Position numbers and translations under genes: made by a program. DNA of 64,000 nucleotides. Origin: Agaribacterium haliotis (GTDB lineage Bacteria > Pseudomonadota > Gammaproteobacteria > Pseudomonadales > Cellvibrionaceae). The notes beneath the pieces are model-generated. The model was not told where the DNA came from, made no database searches, and worked only from the letters and a program-made list of their open reading frames with translations. Positions 56,314 to 63,183 of this stretch are shown piece after piece. The first letter of the stretch is position 1. The number at the start of each line of letters is the position of its first letter. Location of the stretch: positions 105,549 through 169,548 of the forward strand of contig NZ_NKQJ01000005.1 of assembly GCF_002312815.1 (NCBI RefSeq), read 5' to 3'.

Positions 56314-58431
56314 ATTGAGCGGATTGTTTTTGTTGTCGGCTATTTTTTGTTCTTTTGAATATTTAGTTTCAATCAAATCAACAAGGATATTGCCGGATTC
56401 AATTAACAGGGTATCGCCGTCGATATCGATTTTAGGTGGCCCTGCATCTTGTTCTTGCTCCTCACTTTCTTCTTCTTTTCGATAGGCTTCAAGGTCTTTG
56501 TACGGCTCCAGACCCTTGGCGAGGCGGCGAGTATTTTCAAGCTGCATAGACTCTTCTTCGAGCGAGGTTTTTCGCTGTTCGCGCTTTTCTTCGTTTAACG
56601 AAATGCTTTTTTCGGCGCGATTGCGTTTAACAAAGTCGATGCGCTGTAACAGGTAGTTGAAGTCAGGGTCGCCTTGAACACGTTTTTCATGGCGCTTTTC
56701 AAGATCGGCAATTAGAGGGGAATAGTTGTTGTAAACATCGTGTGGTACCGCGCGAATCTGATCCCAGATCAGCGCGTTTTCATACGCGGATTCACCAACT
56801 TCCTCTTCGTCAATTAGGGTAGGGTAGCTAATATCAGGCACAACGCCGCGGTGCTGAGTGCTATCGCCGGACACGCGGTAAAACTTGGACTCAGTCATTT
56901 TTAAATGGCCGAGTTTAAGCTCTTTAACGCTTTGCACCGTGCCTTTGCCAAACGAGCGCGAGCCAACAATAATGCCGCGGCCATAATCCTGGATGGCGCC
57001 GGCAACAATTTCCGAGGCCGATGCGCTTAGGCGGTTGATCATAACAATTAGCGGGCCCGTGTAACGCGGGTGGCTATAGGCTTGGTTTTGGCGGCCAACG
57101 CGGCCATCGGAATTTTTGATCTGTACAACAACACCGCGATCAATAAAAAGATCGGTCAAGCTGGTGGCCTCAGTTAACGAGCCGCCGCCGTTGTTGCGAA
57201 GATCAAGAATCAGGCCGTCAATGCCTTCGAGCTCCAGCTCACTAATTAAGCGCGCAACATCCTTAGTGCTGCTTTTATAGTTCGGGTCGCGGCGCATTAA
57301 CGCATCAAAATCTATATAGAAGTCGGGCAGCTGAATAACGCCTAGTTTGTAGATTTTACCATCGTCACCGGGTAGCTCGAGCACGGCTTTTTGCGCGGCC
57401 TGATCTTCGAGTTTGACTTTGTCGCGGCTGATTTTAACAATGCTGGTTTCAGCGCCAATTAATTCGCCGGCAGGCAGAACTTCGAGCTTAACCACGGTAT
57501 TTTTAGGGCCGCGAATTAAGTTGACCACCTCATCAAGGCGCCAGCCGACTACATCTATGATTTCACCGTCGTCACCCTGGCCAACACCAACAATGCGATC
57601 GGCGGCTTTTAGCTGTCCCTGACGCGACGCCGGGCCACCGGTGACAAGGCGCACAACCTTGGTAAATTCATCTTCACTTTGCAGTACCGCACCAATACCT
57701 TCGAGCGACTTGCTCATATTTATATTGAAGTTTTCATTGGTGCGCGGTGACCAATAGTTGGTGTGCGGATCAAATAGAACGGTCAGCGCGTTAAGCACAA
57801 TCTCAAAGACGTCAGAACTTTTTTCCTGGTCGATGCGCTTAAGCTGGTTTTTATAGCGTTTGGCTAAGGTCTCGCGGGCCTCATCAATGCTCTTGCCGGC
57901 CATTTTTAAGTTCAACAAACTAAGCTTGATGCGCTTGTGCCACAGATCATCAGCTTCACCCATGGTTTTTATCCACGGTGCGTCTTTGCGCTCGGTAGCA
58001 ATGCTGTCATCGCCGTTGAAATTAAAGGTGACCGTTTCATCTTCGAGCAGGGCGATAACATTGTTTAAACGAGAGCGAACCCGCTGTTGATACACCGCGT
58101 ATATCTCATAGGGTACATCGAGCTTGCCCTTGGCGAAGAAGTTATCGAACTTGGTGTCGTATTTGCGAAAGCCTTGAATGTCTTTTTCATAAAAAAACAT
58201 TTTTGATGGATCAAGCATTTCTAAATACTTGTTTAAAAAGTCTTTGCTCAGCTCGTCGTCCATGCGCTGCTTATTAAAGTGCCCTTGTTGCAAGCGGTAC
58301 AGCAACTCTATCGCCGTGGCGCTTTGTTCTTCGCTGTAACTTAAAGGGGCTTTGGTTGGAATGGCAAAGGCGGACGCGCCAAGTAAAGCTGCGCTAAGCA
58401 GCAGGGGGCTTATAATATTAGATAAACGCAT
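56302..58431 (-). CDS. prc: Carboxy-terminal (tail-specific) protease Prc
   Basis: Prc is a periplasmic S41 protease that degrades proteins with nonpolar C-termini and regulates peptidoglycan hydrolases. The 709-residue protein has a signal peptide (ALLGASAFAIP), an N-terminal helical domain, a PDZ domain (about residues 235-330) and the protease domain with Ser471 in RLSASASEIVAGAIQDYG and Lys496 in SFGKGTVQ. The C-terminal DUF3340 part is present. The start is ATG 58431. It is divergent from the DUF4124 gene and ends within a 12-bp tandem repeat. Confidence 0.96.
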   Translation of the reverse strand: MRLSNIISPLLLSAALLGASAFAIPTKAPLSYSEEQSATAIELLYRLQQGHFNKQRMDDELSKDFLNKYLEMLDPSKMFFYEKDIQGFRKYDTKFDNFFAKGKLDVPYEIYAVYQQRVRSRLNNVIALLEDETVTFNFNGDDSIATERKDAPWIKTMGEADDLWHKRIKLSLLNLKMAGKSIDEARETLAKRYKNQLKRIDQEKSSDVFEIVLNALTVLFDPHTNYWSPRTNENFNINMSKSLEGIGAVLQSEDEFTKVVRLVTGGPASRQGQLKAADRIVGVGQGDDGEIIDVVGWRLDEVVNLIRGPKNTVVKLEVLPAGELIGAETSIVKISRDKVKLEDQAAQKAVLELPGDDGKIYKLGVIQLPDFYIDFDALMRRDPNYKSSTKDVARLISELELEGIDGLILDLRNNGGGSLTEATSLTDLFIDRGVVVQIKNSDGRVGRQNQAYSHPRYTGPLIVMINRLSASASEIVAGAIQDYGRGIIVGSRSFGKGTVQSVKELKLGHLKMTESKFYRVSGDSTQHRGVVPDISYPTLIDEEEVGESAYENALIWDQIRAVPHDVYNNYSPLIADLEKRHEKRVQGDPDFNYLLQRIDFVKRNRAEKSISLNEEKREQRKTSLEEESMQLENTRRLAKGLEPYKDLEAYRKEEESEEQEQDAGPPKIDIDGDTLLIESGNILVDLIETKYSKEQKIADNKNNPLNLSR

Positions 58432-58567
58432 ATAGGTGAGCTTCTGGAAGGCGTACTACGCTTTAATATAACACAGTTCGGCAGTTAAACTGTGCGCCAG
58501 CGCCAATTAGCTGCGGCCTTTCGTGCTATTTTACGCCGCTGAGCTTCTCGGCCTGTTAGGTGACATT

Positions 58568-58960
58568 ATGAACAGCAAAATTCTTCCGTTTTTCTTATTA
58601 CTGGCCATGCCGCTACAGGCAGAAGTTCAACGCTGGGTCGACGCAGAGGGCAATGTGCATTTTGGTGACACCGTGCCTCCTGAGCATAGAGACAAGTCTG
58701 AAGCCGTAGAGTTCCAGCCACTAAACACCGTGGCACCTGAAACCAGCGTGCGGGACCACAACTCTCGTGTGGTCAACAACTACCGCGATCAAGACCGGCG
58801 CAAAGCTATCGAAGCGCAGCAGCCAAGTAAGCAAAACGAACAGCAAGCCAAAGGCGAGCCGCACAAGCTCACACGCGAGTACTGCCGCGATATGTTCACG
58901 CTAACCAAGGCGCGAACGGAGTGTTTCAGGCAGGTGGAAAAACAGAACGCAGGGCAGTAA
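58568..58960 (+). CDS. DUF4124 domain-containing exported protein
   Basis: A signal peptide (MNSKILPFFLLLAMPLQA) is followed by the short DUF4124 domain (VQRWVDAEGNVHFGDTVPPE), a pattern shared by many gammaproteobacterial exported proteins of unknown function. The rest is hydrophilic and rich in Gln, Lys and Arg, with two Cys near the C-terminus that may form a disulfide. The start is ATG 58568 with AGGTGAC before it (130 residues); the frame opens at 58523. It is the last chromosomal gene before the dif-like site and prophage. Confidence 0.85.
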   Translation: MNSKILPFFLLLAMPLQAEVQRWVDAEGNVHFGDTVPPEHRDKSEAVEFQPLNTVAPETSVRDHNSRVVNNYRDQDRRKAIEAQQPSKQNEQQAKGEPHKLTREYCRDMFTLTKARTECFRQVEKQNAGQ

Positions 58961-59012
58961 GCCCAGACATAGGGCTAAGAGGTATTTGGGATACTGTCCG
59001 ATCAAATCATCC

Positions 59013-59040
59013 ATTTAACATAATATAGATTATGCGCAGT
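59013..59040 (-). other. dif: dif-like XerC/XerD recombination site (prophage attachment site)
   Basis: On the minus strand the XerC half reads ACTGCGCATAA (59030-59040), the 6-base centre is TCTATA (59024-59029) and the XerD half is TTATGTTAAAT (59013-59023). Compared with the E. coli dif sequence as I remember it, only three of 28 bases differ, and the XerD arm is identical. Such sites resolve chromosome dimers at the replication terminus and are used by filamentous phages for Xer-dependent integration. Here it lies exactly at the border between host genes and the phage module, so it is the left attachment site of the prophage. Confidence 0.88.
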
Positions 59041-59408
59041 TATTGAGGCTAACGCCGAGAGAAACGAATACAGGCGCTCTTGGCGCACATTCCGCGTGCT
59101 GCCCCCATTTTGAGCAAGCTCAAAACCAAAACAAATTCAAAGCTACGAATGCTGCGCATGTAAGCCAGCAAGCTGGCTAACACCCCGATAAGATCGGCCC
59201 GCTATGGCTACGCCAGAGCGCCCCTCAGACGGGGTTGCTGTGGCAATGCTGGAATGAAATCACCGACGGCCCAGGAAGCGAATAAGGTTGATCAGCTGGA
59301 AGGCGGTTTGAATGAGTCGCCACATAAAATCTTATGCGGCTAATTTTAACTAGGAGCCATCAAGTGCAGAGTGAGTCTTGGTTTATTCGCTCCGCTCAAA
59401 ACAAAGAC
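59041..59408. other. Phage intergenic region between dif and the zot gene
   Basis: No gene was found in these 368 bases. Several hairpins stand out: AGCCAGC (59163-59169) with GCTGGCT (59172-59178), GCCACATAA (59319-59327) with TTATGCGGC (59332-59340, one mismatch), and a perfect 17-bp inverted repeat at 59363-59420. In filamentous phages the intergenic region holds the packaging signal and the plus- and minus-strand origins, so these are candidates for those functions. Confidence 0.55.
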
Positions 59409-59420
59409 TCACTCTGCACT
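59363..59420. repeat. Perfect 17-bp inverted repeat overlapping the end of zot
   Basis: The left arm AGTGCAGAGTGAGTCTT (59363-59379) and its exact complement (59404-59420) enclose 24 bases. The right arm includes the last codons and stop of zot. It has no T run on the minus strand, so a simple terminator is less likely than a packaging or replication hairpin of the single-stranded phage DNA. Confidence 0.8.
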
Positions 59421-60518
59421 AGCAAGCTGCTCGAAGAAATGTTGGGACTCGCTGCTCGAGCGGCAGCCCGCGAAACCGTCATAGTCAGGCCCCTTAATCA
59501 ACGCCAAGCAATCGTTGATAAGCTCGATGTCATAACCAAGCTGGCTAAGCTCTCGATGATTGAGGTGCACGATGCTATCGCCAAAGTTGAGCTCGAAAAA
59601 ATGATCAACAGTTTCAAAGGTCGCAAGGCGCGCCTTGAAATAACCGGTAATGAAAATCGAATCGACTTTAGATAAAAATTTGCGAGTAGGCGGCTCGTAT
59701 ACTGGCTTGGCCGGTTGCACTGGCGCCGGATCGGAGGCGGACTGCGCAGGTTGGGCAAGCTGCCCTACTTCTGAATCTTCCGGACTGCCAAAATACGCAA
59801 GCACGGATTTAGCACCAAAGAAAACAACGGTACCCATCAGCACCATAAACGCAAGCCCGAGCTTAATGCCCATGCCTTTTAAAATATTAAAGCGACCATC
59901 CGTGCGCGATTCGTTACCAGCGCCGACAGTGCTTTTTGTATGGCTGCGATAACAATCGTAAACGCTCTTTTTAAAACGCCCGTGTATTTCTCGTTCGCGG
60001 TTTGAGAGTGGCGGATTCTGACCAGTGACAGCACCGAAAAAAACATCAACACGGTAATTTTTATCTAGGCCAAGGCTGGATGCTTTTTTTACCCGAAACG
60101 TGTTATCGACCAGCAGTCGCACAAAGCTAGCAATCTGAGCTAAATCTTGCGTAACTAAAACCACCTCAGTGGCATTGCCGCATTCACCAACCATGTGCCG
60201 ATGCTCAGCCAAAAACTCTTTGTCTTTATCACGCGCATTGTTCGCTTTTAAACCGGAAGGCCAAAGCCGCCAGCACTCATCAATAACAAGAACAGAGCCA
60301 CGCTCAAAAGTAGTAAACCACCAATCATCATTTTCTTTAATATCGTCAACGGAAAACGAGCACACATCCATATTAAATTCAGTAAGCAGTTTGTCACTGA
60401 CCATAGGGATATTGGTGTAAACCTTTCTTTTTGCCTTAAGTGCAGGAAGGATGACATTTTCAACAACTCCGTAACTTTTGCCGTGACCAGGTAAGCCTGT
60501 ATAAGCCGTAATGCTCAT
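59409..60518 (-). CDS. zot: Zot-family (pI-like) phage assembly ATPase
   Basis: This inner-membrane ATPase drives extrusion of filamentous phage particles; the family is named after the Vibrio zonula occludens toxin. The 369-residue protein begins at ATG 60518 (MSITAYTGLPGHGKSYGV), where Walker A GLPGHGKS is at residues 8-15, followed by a Walker B-like VLVIDECWRLWP. A single membrane helix (LGLAFMVLMGTVVFFGAKSV) splits a cytoplasmic N-terminal ATPase from a periplasmic C-terminal domain of about 120 residues. The start overlaps the stop of the pVI-like gene (TGATG). The stop lies within an inverted repeat. Toxin activity is not implied. Confidence 0.92.
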   Translation of the reverse strand: MSITAYTGLPGHGKSYGVVENVILPALKAKRKVYTNIPMVSDKLLTEFNMDVCSFSVDDIKENDDWWFTTFERGSVLVIDECWRLWPSGLKANNARDKDKEFLAEHRHMVGECGNATEVVLVTQDLAQIASFVRLLVDNTFRVKKASSLGLDKNYRVDVFFGAVTGQNPPLSNREREIHGRFKKSVYDCYRSHTKSTVGAGNESRTDGRFNILKGMGIKLGLAFMVLMGTVVFFGAKSVLAYFGSPEDSEVGQLAQPAQSASDPAPVQPAKPVYEPPTRKFLSKVDSIFITGYFKARLATFETVDHFFELNFGDSIVHLNHRELSQLGYDIELINDCLALIKGPDYDGFAGCRSSSESQHFFEQLASAE

Positions 60519-60802
60519 CAGCCAATCACCGGCAAGCGTCGAACAAGGAAGCGCGCAAGGTATGCAGAAACCATAATGCCGATGCCCCACTCTATTTGAA
60601 ACGGCGCCGCGAACCACGCAACACCCGCAGGGATTTCCATCGTGCCAGCATTCAGTAAAAAATCAGGCACCGGTATATAACTCACCAGCGATGCAAGGCC
60701 TTGCATAAAATGATCGTAAGCCCAGACAGCTAAAAGCTTTAGCTCTTCAGAGAGCCACGTCAACGAGCAACTTGGGTCATACCAACTGCATTCATTTTCC
60801 AT
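60518..60802 (-). CDS. pVI-like minor coat/membrane protein (DUF2523 type)
   Basis: The 94-residue hydrophobic protein lies between the adsorption protein and Zot, the place of gene VI in filamentous phages. It has an N-terminal Cys pair (MENECSWYDPSCS) and about two to three hydrophobic stretches (ASLVSYIPVPDFLLNAG, PFQIEWGIGIMVSAYLARFLV). DUF2523 proteins of inoviruses have this size and position. It is expected at the particle tip, linked to the pIII-like protein, and is inserted in the inner membrane before assembly. It starts two bases after the pIII-like stop. Confidence 0.8.
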   Translation of the reverse strand: MENECSWYDPSCSLTWLSEELKLLAVWAYDHFMQGLASLVSYIPVPDFLLNAGTMEIPAGVAWFAAPFQIEWGIGIMVSAYLARFLVRRLPVIG

Positions 60803-60804
60803 AA

Positions 60805-62163
60805 TTAAGCGCTCGCAAAAATCCTAAAGCCAAACCAGACATAGACAACAAACATAACCGCAGAAATAGGCGTTGACACCGTTTCCATCAACTCGCAATG
60901 AATCGTCGTTGAAATGGTCTGATTAATTAATGTTGAAGAAAGATCAACGCTAAGCAGTGGGCAAATAGCATTGTCCAAGCTGACAATGCCGGAAACGGCA
61001 CTAAAACTCTGAGCAACTGCGCTGGATGACAGCGAATCATAAAAACGGGTATTTGCTTCACCGAACGTGGAAACACTTGCCGACGTGTGCTCAGGTAAAT
61101 TGGTTAACGTGACCTCGATGCAATCGTAATAGTCTTTTTGTGAAGGATCACAAGGGCCTTCGAATTCAAGCACGGCCTCAATGTTTACAGCAGATGAAGA
61201 GCGACCCGTGTCACCACCTGTAGTACTAGAGCTTGTATCAACCTGATCAATAATTTCACCTGTTGCATTATCAATTGTTACCGTTGACTCAGTCGTTCGC
61301 TGCTCATATTCCGTGGTTTTTATTTCTGGGCGATCAACACAAATATGGCCAAGCACCATTTGATGGCTTAGGCAGCGCGTAGCGGTATCGCAATCAATAA
61401 GACTGGCAGCAACAACCCCGTTGCCACAATCGACAGGCACACCATAAGAACCTTCTTCATACTCGAAACCGTCAAACGTAGAAAAAAAATCCTCTTCCTC
61501 TTCCTCAACCATCATAGGGCCAGACTCGGTCGTCTCGGTTGTCGTAGTTGTCGTGGTGGTTGTGGTCGTCGTATTGGTAGAAGAATCTGTTGATGTTGAA
61601 GTGCTTACTTCAGGCTCACCAACCGTTCGCGTTGATGTTTCGGTTTGGCCACCATTATCAAAACCAGAGGAGTTGCCCGCTTGCCCGCTTGTTTCAGATG
61701 TGACACAGACTTGAACGCCATTAACTGTACCGCACTGACTATCCTCATCAACAGGACCTTCAGAGTAACAAACATAGCCAGACTGCTTGCATTCATCCGA
61801 GTCATCAGGAATGCCAGCCTGACAGGAAGTATTGCCGCCGCTACTGATAAGAGCAGTGCCGCCATTTTCACTATGAACAGAGGCGCAATCGGCAGGCGAA
61901 GGCGTAACACAACCAGTGCCGTTTGGGTCTAAAAAGTTGGGGAGAGGGCAAGGCTCGCCATCGCCAACCCACGCGTAATAATCATAAGCATAGTTACCTG
62001 AGCCGAAATCCAATTCCTCACAATAAGCTGGAGTACCAACTGAAATAGATGTTGATGCCAAGCTACGACACGCTCCAGCATCGCCGTACCTGCTACCGCG
62101 AGACCAATAGCCAGCCAAAGCAACATCCGACAATAAGAGCAAAAAAACAAGAACCCTAACCAC
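60805..62163 (-). CDS. pIII-like phage adsorption protein with threonine-rich linker
   Basis: The 452-residue protein has a signal peptide (VLVFLLLLSDVALA), a Cys-rich N-terminal region, a long low-complexity linker and a C-terminal membrane anchor (ISAVMFVVYVWFGFRIFASA). This is the pIII plan: N-terminal receptor-binding domains, flexible linkers and an anchoring C-terminus. The linker contains twelve consecutive Thr residues (codons vary, 61530-61566) preceded by a Ser/Thr-rich stretch and followed by an acidic patch (EEEEED). The frame begins with GTG 62163 and overlaps the stop of a 27-residue gene by eight bases. The receptor specificity cannot be read. Confidence 0.82.
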   Translation of the reverse strand: MVRVLVFLLLLSDVALAGYWSRGSRYGDAGACRSLASTSISVGTPAYCEELDFGSGNYAYDYYAWVGDGEPCPLPNFLDPNGTGCVTPSPADCASVHSENGGTALISSGGNTSCQAGIPDDSDECKQSGYVCYSEGPVDEDSQCGTVNGVQVCVTSETSGQAGNSSGFDNGGQTETSTRTVGEPEVSTSTSTDSSTNTTTTTTTTTTTTETTESGPMMVEEEEEDFFSTFDGFEYEEGSYGVPVDCGNGVVAASLIDCDTATRCLSHQMVLGHICVDRPEIKTTEYEQRTTESTVTIDNATGEIIDQVDTSSSTTGGDTGRSSSAVNIEAVLEFEGPCDPSQKDYYDCIEVTLTNLPEHTSASVSTFGEANTRFYDSLSSSAVAQSFSAVSGIVSLDNAICPLLSVDLSSTLINQTISTTIHCELMETVSTPISAVMFVVYVWFGFRIFASA

Positions 62164-62239
62164 TGGTCATCGCCCTACACGCGCCATAGGCCACAACAAA
62201 GCCCATACAAAAAAACGTCCAGTACCAAAGATCAATCAT
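62156..62239 (-). CDS. Very small hydrophobic phage protein (27 residues, pVII/pIX-like)
   Basis: This short open frame starts at ATG 62239 with GAGG about ten bases upstream and ends with TAG at 62156-62158, inside the start of the pIII-like gene. The product is almost entirely one hydrophobic helix (LWYWTFFCMGFVVAYGA) with short polar ends. M13 gene VII and IX products, the 32-33-residue coat proteins at one particle end, have this size and character and also lie near gene VIII. The overlap with the next gene favours it being translated. Confidence 0.6.
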   Translation of the reverse strand: MIDLWYWTFFCMGFVVAYGACRAMTSG

Positions 62240-62254
62240 GATTTTTTAACCTCG

Positions 62255-62281
62255 AAAAAAAAGGCGGTTGCCCGCCCTTTT
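62255..62281 (-). terminator. Terminator after the major coat protein gene
   Basis: On the minus strand GGCGG and CCGCC close a GCAA tetraloop (GNRA type), followed by a run of eight T. It lies 16 bases after the coat-protein stop, where filamentous phages carry their central terminator, so coat protein would be made in excess over the downstream adsorption and assembly proteins. Confidence 0.8.
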
Positions 62282-62296
62282 CTTTTCCAGCTGCAC

Positions 62297-62440
62297 TTAG
62301 CGGCGAATTGCGCCAAGTAACATGCTGGCCCCGCGGCTCGCCACAAGGACAAGCGCTACCGCCGCTGCCACTGTGCCAATACCGCCGACAATTGCAGCGA
62401 AATCCACCGCGCCTGTTACTGCTGTTACCATTGCATCCAT
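62297..62440 (-). CDS. Major coat protein (pVIII-like, 47 residues, no signal peptide)
   Basis: The gene starts at ATG 62440 with AAGGGG about ten bases upstream and ends with TAA at 62297-62299. The 47 residues show the filamentous coat plan: an N-terminal part with one acid (MDAMVTAVTGAVDFAAIVGG), a central hydrophobic helix (IGTVAAAVALVLVAS) and a basic C-terminus (RGASMLLGAIRR) that faces the DNA. There is no leader peptide, as in phage Pf3. The start codon overlaps the stop of the 75-residue gene (TGATG), and a strong terminator follows. Confidence 0.82.
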   Translation of the reverse strand: MDAMVTAVTGAVDFAAIVGGIGTVAAAVALVLVASRGASMLLGAIRR

Positions 62441-62667
62441 CAGGATTTACCCCTTATTACATTAAGCATTTGAGCTGCGCCGAACGCGACGGCCCAGCCC
62501 GTTAAATACAGGACAAAGCCTGCAGTAAATACAGTCATAACCGTTTCGGGCTGTAACTGACTGTAGTCAAACGGGACGCTTGCCAACTGCACAAGCCAAC
62601 CCGTCGAACACGTTGCAAAGCCTTCTGAGCTTTGCGTTATCGTTCCTTCGCAAACAATGGTTTGCAC
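62440..62667 (-). CDS. Small phage membrane protein (75 residues) upstream of the major coat gene
   Basis: The frame starts with GTG 62667, which shares one base with the previous stop (TAGTG); GGAG lies eight bases upstream. The product has an N-terminal polar part with two Cys (MQTIVCEGTITQSSEGFATC) and one hydrophobic helix (VMTVFTAGFVLYLTGWAVAFGAA, in two halves). Its position before gene VIII matches small inovirus membrane proteins of unknown role, possibly a minor coat protein. Function is not established. Confidence 0.7.
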   Translation of the reverse strand: MQTIVCEGTITQSSEGFATCSTGWLVQLASVPFDYSQLQPETVMTVFTAGFVLYLTGWAVAFGAAQMLNVIRGKS

Positions 62668-62864
62668 TAGCCGCGCTCCGCGCGAATATGTTTGATGCGC
62701 ATTTGAACGTGCAGCCCCAATTGCTTATTGCTGCAAATGGTGCATTGCTCCGGCTTATGCAAATCAACACCAAGCGTCTCAACGCTGCGCAAAATATCCT
62801 GAGCATGAGCGGGAACGTTCCGATACATGCGCGCCTCTTCAGGTGTTAGTCGTCGAAGCTCCAT
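62667..62864 (-). CDS. Small phage protein with a CxxC motif (65 residues)
   Basis: The start ATG 62864 overlaps the stop of the ssDNA-binding protein gene (TAATG) and the stop overlaps the next start, so it is part of the coupled chain. The product is basic and contains CTICSNKQLGLHVQMR near the C-terminus. One CxxC pair alone could bind metal with His residues nearby or by dimerisation. No homologous family was recognised; a DNA- or RNA-binding helper of replication is one possibility given its place after the ssDNA-binding protein. Confidence 0.7.
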   Translation of the reverse strand: MELRRLTPEEARMYRNVPAHAQDILRSVETLGVDLHKPEQCTICSNKQLGLHVQMRIKHIRAERG

Positions 62865-63172
62865 TACTTAACTCCAAGCGGCTGGCCATCATCAGCAAAG
62901 AAAATGGTCATGCCCTTCCCGTTAGACCAAGGCGAGCAAAAAACAGGCGCCTGAACCTCTTGGCCGATAAGCTTTTCGTACTTAGCACCCAGCCCTTCAT
63001 TAAGCTGCGAGCGCGTAATCTGAACATCGCGAATAATCATTTCGCCGTCATAACCATTTGGCTTAGGCTCCTCAAAACCGACCTTCCAAGTGGTTTTTTC
63101 TTCGCCAGTCGAACGATTAACACGCGTATCACTTTTAACGCCTTTAACAAGGCCACGAATAAACATAGGCAT
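62864..63172 (-). CDS. Phage single-stranded DNA-binding protein (pV-like)
   Basis: The 102-residue protein follows the replication initiator, the position of gene V in filamentous phages, whose product coats the single-stranded genome before packaging. The composition (beta-rich, WKVGFEEPKPNGYDGE, QAPVFCSPWSNGKGMTIFF) fits an OB-fold protein of this kind. The identity rests on size and gene order more than on motifs. It starts at ATG 63172, 11 bases after the initiator's stop. Confidence 0.72.
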   Translation of the reverse strand: MPMFIRGLVKGVKSDTRVNRSTGEEKTTWKVGFEEPKPNGYDGEMIIRDVQITRSQLNEGLGAKYEKLIGQEVQAPVFCSPWSNGKGMTIFFADDGQPLGVK

Positions 63173-63183
63173 AGCTTTTCTCT

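Noticed and set aside
59334-59675. 113-codon plus-strand frame overlapping the 3' end of zot
   Set aside because: It is antisense to zot and passes through the inverted repeat; its composition reflects the complementary strand and there is no supporting ribosome-binding site or neighbour.
59409-60518. Zot as an enterotoxin locus
   Set aside because: The family name comes from Vibrio; the sequence supports the assembly ATPase role, and no ctxAB-like or other toxin gene is nearby in the window.
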